Shown: positions 1-8,029 of the stretch, piece by piece
Layout: each line of letters begins with the position of its first letter
How positions within the stretch are numbered: position 1 is the first letter of the stretch
Notes under the pieces: generated by a model
What the model was told of the DNA's origin: nothing
What the model saw: the letters and a program-made list of their open reading frames with translations, nothing else
Databases searched by the model: none
Origin: CADEDH01 sp963732695
GTDB lineage: Bacteria > Actinomycetota > Acidimicrobiia > Acidimicrobiales > SZUA-35
Direction: 5' to 3'
Assembly: GCA_963732695.1 (NCBI GenBank)
Contig: CAVTAP010000008.1
Span: 434,001 to 498,000, forward strand
Length of the DNA: 64,000 nt
Program-made: the position numbers and the translations under genes

Positions 1-7
1 TCGAGAC

Positions 8-13
8 TAGAGT
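8..13 (+). promoter_or_regulatory. -10 box, leaderless start of VOC gene
   Basis: TAGAGT lies 6 bases before the ATG at 20, with no Shine-Dalgarno sequence in between. This spacing is typical of a leaderless transcript; it is inferred from sequence only. Confidence 0.45.
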
Positions 14-19
14 CGATCG

Positions 20-418
20 ATGCCTCCAGCCTTGCCTACCGGCACGGAGTCCGCACGGCCCTTCCTTCCCGCGATGGACTTCGCCACCTCCAAAGCGTTC
101 TACGAGGCGCTGGGCTTCGCCAAAGAACTGGACAGCGACGACGTGGCCATCTACCGCATCGGCGCGACGTCGTTCCTGCTGCAGAATTACTACCAGAAGG
201 AGTGGGCGGAGAACTTCATGATGCAGCTCCTCGTCGACGACCTCGATGCCTGGTGGTCGTGCGTCGAATCGCTCGATCTGCCCACGACGTTCGGCGTGCC
301 CGCCCCGAAGCCACCGGCGATGCAGCCCTGGGGGCTGCGCATCGCATACGTCATCGATCCATCGGGCGTCCTCTGGCACGTCGCTCAGCGCCGGCCGGAC
401 GTGGACCACGATCTCTAG
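20..418 (+). CDS. VOC-superfamily (glyoxalase/bleomycin resistance-like) protein
   Basis: A 132-residue single-domain protein of the vicinal oxygen chelate fold. The N-terminal half has the usual pattern of a short strand, then DFATSKAFYEALGF (the helix that packs over the barrel). The C-terminal half ends with IAYVIDPSGVLWHVAQR, the characteristic D-P-x-G-x-x-W-H strand. The size equals one VOC module, so it probably works as a homodimer. VOC proteins range from metal-dependent lyases and dioxygenases to drug-binding proteins, and no substrate can be named here. It stands alone at the window edge, ahead of a 213-base gap. The ATG at 20 is chosen because a -10-like TAGAGT is 6 bases upstream. 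Confidence 0.8.
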   Translation: MPPALPTGTESARPFLPAMDFATSKAFYEALGFAKELDSDDVAIYRIGATSFLLQNYYQKEWAENFMMQLLVDDLDAWWSCVESLDLPTTFGVPAPKPPAMQPWGLRIAYVIDPSGVLWHVAQRRPDVDHDL

Positions 419-631
419 CGTTGGCCCCAGCCAAGATCTCCCGCGGGAAATTCTCTCACATGATGACCCGAACCGTGACAACGATCGCCCTGGCGTGGGC
501 TCTTCACCGGTGAACGGGCGTGCGCTCGGTGCGGGACAGAAAGCAGTTGACTAGAAAGATGGGGGCCACAGCGGTGTTCCATGTTGTCCAGCGCATCGGC
601 CATGGGGGAAGAGTTGGGGGTAGCTCGATTG

Positions 632-2146
632 ATGGCACCATCTCGGTCCGCTGCAATCATCCCGCTGTTGTGCGCTGGCCTGCTCGGCGCTTGCTCCAGT
701 GCAGTTGGCAGTGAGGGTCCGGCTGCGGGCAGATCCGAGCAGCCTGCCCTTGACCTGGATGCCGACAGTTCTGCGCCGGGAAGCGAACTGCCGGAGCAGC
801 ACCTTGAGTGGGGTTCGTGCGACGAGCCAGCGTTGGGTGATGGCGAGTGCGCCATCCTGTCGGTCCCCCGTAGCTACGATGCGCCCGACGGTCCGACCAT
901 CGCCTTGTTCGTCTTTCGGGTGAAAGCGCAGGGGGTGGCCTCGGCCGGGGTGCTGGTTGTCAACCCCGGGGGCCCGGCCGGCTCTGGAGTCGATTTCGTG
1001 GTCTCGCGTCCTGGCTTCTTCCCGCCAGGGTTCGACGTCGTCACGTTCGATCCCCGAGGTAGCGGGCGTTCAGAAGCCATCGAATGTGTGGAGCCCGAAG
1101 ATCTGGATCAGCTATCGGATGTCACGCATCTGGCCCCCGACGAGGGCGAGCGCCAGCAGTTGATCAACGAGGCCCGTCGCCTGGCTGAAGCCTGTGCGGC
1201 CACCGAACTCGGCCCCTACGTGGGGACGACGAACGTGGCCCGTGACGTCGACCAGCTTCGGGCCGCCCTCGGCGAGGAGCAGATCAGCTATCTCGGCTTC
1301 AGTTATGGAACTGTGCTGGGGTGGACCTATGCCGCTATGTTCCCCGACCGGGTCAGGGCCATGGCGCTCGATGGTCCAGTAGACCCTCGGGCCACTCTGT
1401 CCCAGACAACCCTGGCCCAGGCCGCCGCGGTGGAGGCGGTGTTCGCCGACTTCGCCAGCTGGTGCACCGATGACCCCGCCGCTACCTGTCCCGACGACCC
1501 CAAGGGAGCGGTCGCCGCGATCCTGGCCAGGACCGAGAAGGAGCCGTTGCCCACGAGCGTTTGGCGTCGGCCGCTGACTTCCTTCTATGCCCTCAGCGGG
1601 ATCATCACCGCCCTCTACGAACGGGATCTGTGGCCCGATCTCGGCACCGCACTGCGGGCGGCCCTCGATGGTGACGGTCTCCCCCTCGCGGAACGGTCGT
1701 TCGCCTGGCGGGCCCGCCACGATCTCGACCAGTCGATCACTACCGACGCGCAGGATCTGATCTGGTGCGCCGACCATACCGACCGGCCAACGCTGTCCGA
1801 CCTGGCAGCCGATGCGGATGCCGTCGATGCGGCCGCCCCGACCTTCGCCCCCTGGCTACAGCCAGTGGCGCCCCGATGCGACGGGTATCCCCCATCCGTC
1901 AACCCGGTGCCGGCACCGGTCGCCGCCACCGTGCCCGTGCTCGTCATCGGAGCCACCGGGGACGTGGCCACGCCCTACACCGGAGCCCAACAACTGACCG
2001 CCGACCTGGGGGCCGATGCCATGCTCCTCACCCGGGAGGGTGATGGCCACACCTCCTACGGGTTCAGCCGCTGCATCGACGCCGCAACCGAACGCTATCT
2101 GAGGTATCTCAAGGTCCCTGATCCAGGCACCGTGTGCCCCGGTTGA
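632..2146 (+). CDS. Secreted lipoprotein alpha/beta hydrolase (tripeptidyl aminopeptidase-like)
   Basis: A 504-residue exported serine hydrolase resembling the SlpD/SlpE and CaeA type of actinobacterial peptidases and esterases. The ATG at 632 gives a signal peptide ending in LLGAC, so Cys21 is the likely lipidated residue. An upstream in-frame ATG at 581 would put a poor leader in front and is disfavoured. NPGGPAGSG (about 111-119) is the oxyanion motif of this family. The nucleophile elbow is GFSYG with Ser224. The acid lies in GDVATP and the His in GDGHTSYG near the C-terminus, within a TAP-like C-terminal domain. The Ser/Asp/His set is therefore complete. It likely acts on peptides or esters outside the membrane; the substrate is unknown. 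The 213 bases upstream hold no other gene. Confidence 0.85.
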   Translation: MAPSRSAAIIPLLCAGLLGACSSAVGSEGPAAGRSEQPALDLDADSSAPGSELPEQHLEWGSCDEPALGDGECAILSVPRSYDAPDGPTIALFVFRVKAQGVASAGVLVVNPGGPAGSGVDFVVSRPGFFPPGFDVVTFDPRGSGRSEAIECVEPEDLDQLSDVTHLAPDEGERQQLINEARRLAEACAATELGPYVGTTNVARDVDQLRAALGEEQISYLGFSYGTVLGWTYAAMFPDRVRAMALDGPVDPRATLSQTTLAQAAAVEAVFADFASWCTDDPAATCPDDPKGAVAAILARTEKEPLPTSVWRRPLTSFYALSGIITALYERDLWPDLGTALRAALDGDGLPLAERSFAWRARHDLDQSITTDAQDLIWCADHTDRPTLSDLAADADAVDAAAPTFAPWLQPVAPRCDGYPPSVNPVPAPVAATVPVLVIGATGDVATPYTGAQQLTADLGADAMLLTREGDGHTSYGFSRCIDAATERYLRYLKVPDPGTVCPG

Positions 2147-2282
2147 GCACCTTCAGCCGGGCGGGGCCGCTGCCCGCTCGCCCGCGTCGAGGTCGTCGAG
2201 GTCGTCGAGGTTCGCAACGAGCGTGTGCAGACAGGGGCCACGAATCCGAGCTGTGGCCTGGCTGGCGAAGGGTACGAAGGTC

Positions 2283-2975
2283 TCAACCCTGATCGGCGGT
2301 GCCCATAGTCGGCGCCAGTTCGGCGGACCGGCCGATCAGCTCGACGAAGCGCACGATGGCCTGCAGGGACTCCCGCCGCATGTCGGCGTCTTCGTAGCCG
2401 ATCACCGAGATGCCCCACAGGAACACATCGAGGAGGCGCTGCACGTGCACACCGTCGCCTGCCTCCAGCTCGCCCCGTGCGATGGCCCGTTCCACCATCT
2501 CCTGGCGGAAGGTCGCCGCCGCCGCCGGCCGGTGGGCCACGTGCAGCTCCGGCCGCTGCTGGTCGATCTGAGCCCGGACCGACAGCAGCGCGATCGCCGG
2601 TCGCTCGGTGAGTATGGCGTCGGCGGCGGCGAGCATCCGCCGCAGCTCGCCGACGAGGCTGGTCTCACCGGCGATGGCCTGGCGGTAATGAACGTAGGCC
2701 AGGCCCACGGCGTGGTGGTACGCCGCCCCGTACAGCTCGTCCTTCGTGGCGAAGTGGTGGAACAGCGTGGTGGGGGTCACCTGGGCCAGCCGGGCCAGAT
2801 CCCGGGTGCTCACCCCGTCGAAACCGTGCTCGGCGAAGGCGTCGAGCGCCACCTCCAGCAGCAGGCGACGGGTCTCGTCGCTGTCGTGGTTCCGGGGGCG
2901 ACCGGCACGCCGCCGACCGCCCCCGTCGGGCGGGGGAGAGCCCGGCACAGCGAGCGGTGCCGGAGCCTCCGCCAT
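2283..2975 (-). CDS. TetR-family transcriptional regulator
   Basis: A 230-residue TetR regulator. After a Pro/Gly-rich start the DNA-binding domain occupies about residues 35-85, with ALDAFAEHGFDGVS, the recognition helix region VTPTTLFHHFATKDELY and the usual F-x-x-K-E/D-x-L ending. The C-terminal ligand and dimer domain shows no diagnostic motif. Its ATG overlaps the TGA of the upstream ferritin-like/cupin gene by one base (TGATG), so the two are co-transcribed and translationally coupled. It probably represses its own operon through the CTGAT-N9-ATCAG palindrome at 3824-3842; this is inference. The much longer open frame extending upstream of this start is antisense-type noise of GC-rich DNA. 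Confidence 0.88.
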   Translation of the reverse strand: MAEAPAPLAVPGSPPPDGGGRRRAGRPRNHDSDETRRLLLEVALDAFAEHGFDGVSTRDLARLAQVTPTTLFHHFATKDELYGAAYHHAVGLAYVHYRQAIAGETSLVGELRRMLAAADAILTERPAIALLSVRAQIDQQRPELHVAHRPAAAATFRQEMVERAIARGELEAGDGVHVQRLLDVFLWGISVIGYEDADMRRESLQAIVRFVELIGRSAELAPTMGTADQG

Positions 2976-3823
2976 CAGTGGTGCTTGAGCCCGGCCAGCA
3001 CACGCGCCCCCGGGATACCCGATGCTTCGGCGTGACGGGTGCCGGCCGGCACCTCGCAGCACTGGCCGGCGGTGATCGTCTGCGGCCCGCCCTCGTAGTT
3101 GAGGATGAACTCGCCGCTGAGCACGAACAGACGGGCCGAGAAGTCGTGGGTGTGCATCTGCCCGGCCGCGGTGCACGGCTCGTAGTTGGTGATGCGGATC
3201 TCGTCGTCGTAGCCGTCGCGGCGGAGACCGGCCCGGAACTCGGCCTCGGTCACGGCCGGGCTCGCCGGGCTCGCCCCGTCGAGGCGGACCAGCAACCGTT
3301 CCAGCATCTGCTCGATGCGATCGAGTCGGTCGCCGCCGGCCACGCTCCCGGGCGACGCCGGGGCCGCCTGCTCCTCGGCATTCAACGCCTCGCAGCAGTC
3401 GGCCAGCATGCGCACGCTGTCGCGCTCCTCGGAGATGAACCGGCCCAGCAGCTCCCCGGTGGCGATGTCGATCGTGGTGTCTTCGAAATAGCCGACCCAC
3501 CGGTCGGGTACCGACGGATCCTGACGCTGGCCCAGGCCGAGCTTCTCGAACTTCTCCCGGTCGGTCAGATCGGTGGCGGCCCCGATGGCGGCTTTGCCCG
3601 CCGTCTCCGGTGCCTCGGTGATCGTCACGTCGAACCCGAGCTCGCAGATCCGCTTCTGGAAGGCCTTGGTGTGCTCGCCCTCGCGCAGGGCGACGGTGGC
3701 GATGACCCCCCGGACGTCGGCTCGGGGTGTGGCCTGGGCCCAGGCCGAGAGGTACACCTCGGCGTTGCACTCGGCATTGGCGATCCGGCGGAGGAGGGGC
3801 AGGTAGGTCGGCTCAGCGCTCAT
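2975..3823 (-). CDS. Ferritin-like domain fused to a cupin domain
   Basis: A 282-residue two-domain protein. Residues 1 to about 150 are helical and ferritin/rubrerythrin-like: E18 in RRIANAECNAE, the E48-x-x-H51 pair in LREGEH, and a later SEERDS helix, consistent with a carboxylate-bridged metal site. Residues about 205-282 form a small cupin: HTHD, then LSGEFILNYEGG and VPAGTRH, giving His ligands for a mononuclear metal. The combination looks like a stress or metal sensor or enzyme, but I do not recognise a named family and the substrate is unknown. It is first in an operon with a TetR regulator. The ATG at 3823 has a -10-like TAATAT 7 bases upstream and no Shine-Dalgarno, pointing to a leaderless mRNA. 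Confidence 0.7.
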   Translation of the reverse strand: MSAEPTYLPLLRRIANAECNAEVYLSAWAQATPRADVRGVIATVALREGEHTKAFQKRICELGFDVTITEAPETAGKAAIGAATDLTDREKFEKLGLGQRQDPSVPDRWVGYFEDTTIDIATGELLGRFISEERDSVRMLADCCEALNAEEQAAPASPGSVAGGDRLDRIEQMLERLLVRLDGASPASPAVTEAEFRAGLRRDGYDDEIRITNYEPCTAAGQMHTHDFSARLFVLSGEFILNYEGGPQTITAGQCCEVPAGTRHAEASGIPGARVLAGLKHH

Positions 3824-3842
3824 CTGATGAATATTAGATCAG
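3824..3842. promoter_or_regulatory. Palindromic operator overlapping a -10 box
   Basis: CTGAT-N9-ATCAG surrounds the minus-strand -10-like TAATAT (3831-3836), 7 bases before the ferritin/cupin start at 3823. A TetR dimer bound here would block the promoter of its own operon. The palindrome is seen directly; the link to the TetR gene is inferred from position. Confidence 0.5.
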
Positions 3843-3908
3843 CTGGTACATTCTTGCCACCGGGATCGTCCGGCGGTCCCGGAGGTCGAGGTTCGATCCC
3901 ATCGACCG

Positions 3909-4112
3909 CTACCTGGTCCGGGCCTGGTGCCAGGCCTCGACGGCTGGGCGGAGCCACAGGCTCGGCCGGCCGCGGCCGAGGCTGACCACGGGCCGGGGCA
4001 TGTCGGGATACCGGCGCTGGTACAGGCTGACGCTGTTGGCGTGCGAGAGCCCGAGGATCTCGGCGATCCCGTGGGCGTCGGTCAGATCCTCGGTGTTGAC
4101 CATCGGAGCCAT
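3909..4112 (-). CDS. Small helix-turn-helix DNA-binding protein
   Basis: A 67-residue protein resembling AlpA/excisionase-type winged HTH proteins. DAHGIAEILGLSHANSV is a helix-turn-helix, followed by the basic wing and WLRPAVEAWHQAR helix typical of the class. The ATG at 4112 (MAPMVN) is preferred to a longer frame. It is preceded by TATGCT at 6 bases, and a longer form would run through the promoter of the divergent map gene. It is transcribed away from map with 43 bases between the two starts, so it may regulate that intergenic region. The target is unknown, and no phage or plasmid genes are nearby to suggest an excisionase role. Confidence 0.6.
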   Translation of the reverse strand: MAPMVNTEDLTDAHGIAEILGLSHANSVSLYQRRYPDMPRPVVSLGRGRPSLWLRPAVEAWHQARTR

Positions 4113-4118
4113 GCCGCC

Positions 4119-4124
4119 AGCATA
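4119..4124 (-). promoter_or_regulatory. -10 box, leaderless start of HTH gene
   Basis: TATGCT on the minus strand, 6 bases before the ATG at 4112. Confidence 0.45.
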
Positions 4125-4143
4125 GTTGGCCTGTTTCCACCCG

Positions 4144-4149
4144 TAGACT
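4144..4149 (+). promoter_or_regulatory. -10 box, leaderless start of map
   Basis: TAGACT, 6 bases before the ATG at 4156; faces the divergent HTH promoter at 4119-4124. Confidence 0.45.
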
Positions 4150-4155
4150 CGATGC

Positions 4156-5148
4156 ATGGATCGGATCCGTTCGAACAGTCTGTGCTGGTGCGGCAACGGC
4201 GCCAAGTACAAGCGATGCCACGGTGATCGACGGCTACTGCAACGGGCCCGGGTCCAGATCGGCTCGGTGTCGTCGCCCCGGCCGGTGCCCGATCACATCG
4301 CCCGGCCCGACTACATCGTCACCGGTGCGGTCGGAACCCCGAGAACGTGGCAGATCCACGACGACGAGTCGCTGGAGCGGCTCCGTCACGCCTGCCGGGT
4401 GGCGGCCGAGGTGCTGCTGGCGGCCGGTGAGGCGGTGGCCCCCGGGGTGACCACCGACGAGATCGACGCCATCGCCCACGCCGCCTACGTGGAGCGGGGG
4501 GCCTACCCCAGCGACCTCCACTACCACGGCTTCCCCAAGTCGATCTGCGCCTCGGTGAACGGCGTGGTGTGCCACGGGGTTCCCGACGACCGCCGGCTGC
4601 AGGAGGGCGACATCGTGAACATCGACGTCACCGCCTTCGTCGACGGCATGCATGGCGACACCTCGGCCACGTTCTTGGTCGGCGCCGTCGACGAGCCGAC
4701 CCGCGCCCTGGTGGAGACCACCCGGGAGGCGACGCTGCGGGGCATCGCCGCGGTCGCCCCCGGTGAGCCGCTGCGTCGTATCGGCGAAGCAATCGAGCCC
4801 TTCGCCCGCTCCCGGGGGTTCTCGGTGGTGCGGGAGTACGGCGGGCACGGGATCGGCCAGACGTTCCACGCCGCGCCTCACATCTACCATCACGTGGAGC
4901 GGGGCGACGACGACCCGTTCCGAGTGGGGATGAGCTTCACCATCGAACCGATGCTCCTGTCGGGCGGCACCTCGTTCAGCCAGGCCGCCGACGGGTGGAC
5001 CGAGCACGCCGACGATGCCATGCCCTCGGCCCAGTTCGAGCACACGGTGGTGGTGACACCAGCCGGAGCCGAGATCCTCACCGTCACGGCCGACGGGGCC
5101 AGCGCCGTCGGCACACCAACCGCCGGCCACTCCGCCGTCCCGGCCTGA
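4156..5148 (+). CDS. map: Type I methionine aminopeptidase with N-terminal SEC-C zinc knuckle
   Basis: A 330-residue methionine aminopeptidase, which removes the initiator Met from nascent proteins. The N-terminus carries a SEC-C-type zinc knuckle with C10, C12, C21 and H22, a module thought to dock MAPs on the ribosome. The catalytic domain keeps all metal ligands: D157 in VNIDVT, D168 in GDTSATF, H231 in HGIGQTFH, E264 in TIEPM and E295 in QFEHT; H140 is the substrate-binding His. It is longer than the usual 250-residue enzyme because of the N-terminal extension and about 40 variable C-terminal residues. A -10-like TAGACT lies 6 bases before the ATG. A TPR-like gene follows 26 bases downstream. 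Confidence 0.95.
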   Translation: MDRIRSNSLCWCGNGAKYKRCHGDRRLLQRARVQIGSVSSPRPVPDHIARPDYIVTGAVGTPRTWQIHDDESLERLRHACRVAAEVLLAAGEAVAPGVTTDEIDAIAHAAYVERGAYPSDLHYHGFPKSICASVNGVVCHGVPDDRRLQEGDIVNIDVTAFVDGMHGDTSATFLVGAVDEPTRALVETTREATLRGIAAVAPGEPLRRIGEAIEPFARSRGFSVVREYGGHGIGQTFHAAPHIYHHVERGDDDPFRVGMSFTIEPMLLSGGTSFSQAADGWTEHADDAMPSAQFEHTVVVTPAGAEILTVTADGASAVGTPTAGHSAVPA

Positions 5149-5162
5149 CGCTCCCCTGGTGA

Positions 5163-5168
5163 GAGACT
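5163..5168 (+). promoter_or_regulatory. Possible -10 box of TPR-like gene
   Basis: GAGACT, 6 bases before the GTG at 5175; deviates from TANNNT at the first base. Confidence 0.25.
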
Positions 5169-5174
5169 GCTGAC

Positions 5175-5771
5175 GTGGCCGACCCCACTGACGACCCGAC
5201 CGACGACCCGACCGATGGCCCCACCGTCGACGACCCCGATACCCGCTGGTTCCGGCGCTTCCGGTTCTCGCCGGAGCAAGCCGAGGCCGTCCGCCAGCAG
5301 ATCGGGCAGAGCTGTCGCGCCATCGACGAGGGGCTCGGTTCGGCCGACCTTCTGGCCCATCTCCTGGAGCTGACGTGGGCCCTCCCGCCGCTCGAACGGG
5401 AGACCGAAGCGGTGTCGTTCGGGCGGCTGGCCCTGGACCTGGCCCGCGCCGGAGGCGACGGCACCACCGAGATCGAGGCCCTCCTCCACACCGCCACCGC
5501 TCTGCAGTACGCCGGTGAGCCAGCCGAAGCCCGAGCCCTGTTCGAGGCCGGGATCGACGTGGCAGCACGCACCGCCGAGACCGGCAACCTCCACTACCTC
5601 CAGCATCACCTGGGCCGGCTCACGGCCGAAGCGCTCGACCCGGCCGGAGCGACCGAGTTGTTCGAGGCCGCTCTGCGCCAACGACGGGAGATCGGCGACG
5701 AGGGCCTGATCCGATCGACCGAGACCGCCCTGGACGAGCTGACGGCCTGGATCGCCCACCGTCGGCCGTAG
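5175..5771 (+). CDS. TPR-like repeat protein of unknown function
   Basis: A 198-residue soluble protein starting at GTG 5175. The first 12 residues are a low-complexity DPTDDPTDGPT run made by a tandem 12-base repeat. Residues about 85-175 look like helical TPR pairs (LHTATALQYAGEPAEARALF and LHHLGRLTAEALDPAGATELF), suggesting a scaffold or protein-binding role. There are no catalytic motifs and no membrane segments. It follows map by 26 bases and may be co-transcribed. I do not recognise a specific family. Confidence 0.6.
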   Translation: MADPTDDPTDDPTDGPTVDDPDTRWFRRFRFSPEQAEAVRQQIGQSCRAIDEGLGSADLLAHLLELTWALPPLERETEAVSFGRLALDLARAGGDGTTEIEALLHTATALQYAGEPAEARALFEAGIDVAARTAETGNLHYLQHHLGRLTAEALDPAGATELFEAALRQRREIGDEGLIRSTETALDELTAWIAHRRP

Positions 5772-5909
5772 CCGCCGACGCCCCGACCCGCCCCGTTTGC
5801 GCCCCCGCCAGGCCACGCACTCAGGTGCAGGTCGTACGACCAAGGTGCAGATGACGGGATAACAATCCGGCACTAGGGTCGACCCGGGGTGGGCAGGAGG
5901 AGCCCAAAC

Positions 5910-6737
5910 ATGAATCGCATACGACGTGGTGTTCGTCGGGTGCTGGGCGAGTCGGATCCGCTTCGTTTCGCCGTCCACCACTCGGCCGACCGGCTGAGCC
6001 GGCTGGTGAACGCGGCCAACCCGATGTATCAGGGCCGGCCGTACTACCGCCACCCCATGCTGCAGTCGGCGCAGTTGGCGGCCAAGCTGGGCCACACCCG
6101 CATGTCAGCCATCGAGTTCGGCGTGGCCGGGGGGAACGGCCTGGTCGACATGGAGTACCAGGCCGACCTGGTCGAGCGGGAGACCGGCGTGCGCATCGCC
6201 GTCCACGGCTTCGACGCCGGCACCGGCATGCCGCCCCCGGTGGACTACCGCGACATGCCCTACATGTGGCAGGAGGGCTACTTCGTCATGGACGAAGCCG
6301 CCCTCCGGGGCCGCCTCCGCTCGGCCCAGCTGATCCTGGGTGACGTGGGCGAGACGGTGGCCAAGTTCTGCGCCGAGGCCGATTTCCCGCCCGTTGGCTT
6401 CATCTCCTTCGACCTCGACTTCTATTCCTCCACCATGGCCGCCTTCGCCATCTTCGACGCCGGCCACGAGCTTCTGCTTCCCCGCGTGGCCTGCTACTTC
6501 GACGACATGGTGGGCGACGTCGACTGGGCCTACAACGAGTTCACGGGCGAGCTGCTCGCCATCAACGAGTTCAACGACTCCCACCCCCACGCCAAGATCG
6601 CGCCGGTGCGGGGCCTCCGCCACACCGCCAGCCGGCCGGCCCGGTGGCACGAACAGATCTTCGTGGCCCACCTGTTCGACCATCCCCACTACTGCCGCCC
6701 CACGGCCGAGCTGACCCAGCTGCCGCTGAGCTCCTGA
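5910..6737 (+). CDS. TylF-type SAM-dependent methyltransferase-like protein
   Basis: A 275-residue protein starting at ATG 5910, which has a perfect AGGAGG (5895-5900) 9 bases upstream; the in-frame start at 5889 would overlap that site and is rejected. SAIEFGVAGGNGL (about residue 68) resembles the SAM-binding motif I of macrocin O-methyltransferase relatives. A later FDLDFYSSTMAA and YFDDMVGD supply the acidic metal and catalytic positions expected in that group. It likely methylates a sugar or small molecule, but the substrate is unknown. It stands alone: its 3' end faces the acyl-CoA dehydrogenase gene with 25 bases between them, where repeated GAGCTCCTGAGCT-type sequence could fold as a bidirectional terminator. 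Confidence 0.55.
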   Translation: MNRIRRGVRRVLGESDPLRFAVHHSADRLSRLVNAANPMYQGRPYYRHPMLQSAQLAAKLGHTRMSAIEFGVAGGNGLVDMEYQADLVERETGVRIAVHGFDAGTGMPPPVDYRDMPYMWQEGYFVMDEAALRGRLRSAQLILGDVGETVAKFCAEADFPPVGFISFDLDFYSSTMAAFAIFDAGHELLLPRVACYFDDMVGDVDWAYNEFTGELLAINEFNDSHPHAKIAPVRGLRHTASRPARWHEQIFVAHLFDHPHYCRPTAELTQLPLSS

Positions 6738-6762
6738 GCTGCTCCTGAGCTCGCCCGCCCGG

Positions 6763-7977
6763 TTACGAGCGGGGCACGTTGATCCAGGCGACGTCCTTGT
6801 CGACCCGGGGTTCGCCCGGGAGGCCGAGCACCTGCTCGCCGAGGATGTTGCGCATGATCTCGCTGGTGCCACCCTCGATCGAGTTGGCCCGGACCCGTAG
6901 GAACCCGTGCCCGATCGACGTCTCGGTGCCGTTCACCGACAGGTTCTCGGGCCGGCGGTAGGTGTAGTCGTAGCCCACCATCCCCGCCGCCCCCTGGAAC
7001 GTGACGGCCGTCTCCAGGATCTGCTGGTTCAGGATGGCCAGGGCCAGCTTGGCCACCGACCCCTCCGGCCCGGGGTTGCCCGCCCGCCGGGCGGCCCCCG
7101 CCCGCAGGTTCGTCAGCCGCAGCACCTCGGCCCGGATCCACAGCTTCATCAGCTCGTCCTGCCGGGACCCCGAGCGCTCCTCCTCGGGCAGCCGGTTCCA
7201 CACGTTGACCAGGGCCGAGATCGTGCCCGAACCCCGCTTGGGTGCACCGCCCGACCCGATCGAGACCCGTTCGTTCATGAGCGTGGTGAGCGACACCCGC
7301 CAGCCCTCGCCCTCGGCTCCGATCCGGTTGGCGTCGGGGATGCGGGCGTCGGTGAGGTACACCTCGTTGAACTCGGCCTCGCCGGTGATCTGGCGTAGCG
7401 GCCGCACCTCGACCCCGGGCGAATGCATGTCGACGGCGAAGTAGGTGAGGCCCTTGTGCTTGGGCAGGTCGGGGTTGGTGCGGGTGACCAGCATCCCCCA
7501 GTGCCCGAGGTGGGCCAGCGTGTTCCACACCTTCTGGCCGTTGACGATCCACTCGTCGCCGTCGCGCACGGCCCGGGTGGCCAGGCCGGCGAAGTCGCTT
7601 CCGGCGCCCGGCTCGCTGAACAGCTGGCACCAGCGTTCCTCACCGGTGAACATCGGGCGGAGGAACCGGGTCTTCTGCTCGTCGTCGCCGTGGGTGTGGA
7701 TGGTGGGCGCCGCCAGGTTCATGAAGAACATGGCCGGATCGGTGGCGGCGGCGCCGGCCGCCCGCAGCTTCTCCTCCACCACCCGCTGCAGCTGGGGTCG
7801 CACCCCGAGCCCGCCGAACCCCTTGTCGAAGTCGACCCAGGCCAGGCCGGCGTCGAACTGGTGACCCCGGAACTCCTCCACCGACTCGGCCCGCGGATCG
7901 TGGCTGGCCAGCAGCGAGGCCAGCGCCTCGTCCACCAGCTTGGTCTGCGGATCCGTGGAGACAGCGGTGTCGGTCAT
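6763..7977 (-). CDS. Acyl-CoA dehydrogenase family protein
   Basis: A 404-residue flavoenzyme that would introduce an alpha-beta double bond into an acyl-CoA thioester. Visible family landmarks are FSEPGAGSDFAGLATRA and the middle beta-domain segment around GDEWIVNGQKVW. The C-terminal half has FQGAAGMVGYDYTYRRPE and the GGTSEIMRNILGE ending typical of this family, which binds the FAD of the partner subunit. It resembles the single-gene acyl-CoA dehydrogenases abundant in Actinomycetota; chain length or steroid specificity cannot be read. The start is the ATG at 7977, with GACAAT 6 bases upstream. A longer frame to 8013 would begin inside the promoter. Confidence 0.92.
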   Translation of the reverse strand: MTDTAVSTDPQTKLVDEALASLLASHDPRAESVEEFRGHQFDAGLAWVDFDKGFGGLGVRPQLQRVVEEKLRAAGAAATDPAMFFMNLAAPTIHTHGDDEQKTRFLRPMFTGEERWCQLFSEPGAGSDFAGLATRAVRDGDEWIVNGQKVWNTLAHLGHWGMLVTRTNPDLPKHKGLTYFAVDMHSPGVEVRPLRQITGEAEFNEVYLTDARIPDANRIGAEGEGWRVSLTTLMNERVSIGSGGAPKRGSGTISALVNVWNRLPEEERSGSRQDELMKLWIRAEVLRLTNLRAGAARRAGNPGPEGSVAKLALAILNQQILETAVTFQGAAGMVGYDYTYRRPENLSVNGTETSIGHGFLRVRANSIEGGTSEIMRNILGEQVLGLPGEPRVDKDVAWINVPRS

Positions 7978-7983
7978 GCCGCC

Positions 7984-7989
7984 ATTGTC
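7984..7989 (-). promoter_or_regulatory. Possible -10 box of acyl-CoA dehydrogenase gene
   Basis: GACAAT on the minus strand, 6 bases before the ATG at 7977; first base deviates from T. Confidence 0.3.
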
Positions 7990-8029
7990 TCGGACCGGAC
8001 CCCGCCCCGCCAACCCCTGTGGGCAGGGC

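Noticed and set aside
2190..2215. GTCGAGGTC repeated three times
   Set aside because: A 9-base simple repeat in a short gap, with no symmetry or gene context that suggests a binding site.
3885..3905. GGTTCGATCCC resembling a tRNA T-loop
   Set aside because: No D-arm, anticodon arm or pairing acceptor stem could be built around it on either strand.
4232..5568. Long minus-strand frame opposite map and the TPR gene
   Set aside because: Composition is low-complexity His/Arg/Gly as expected for antisense of GC-rich genes; map on the plus strand is certain.
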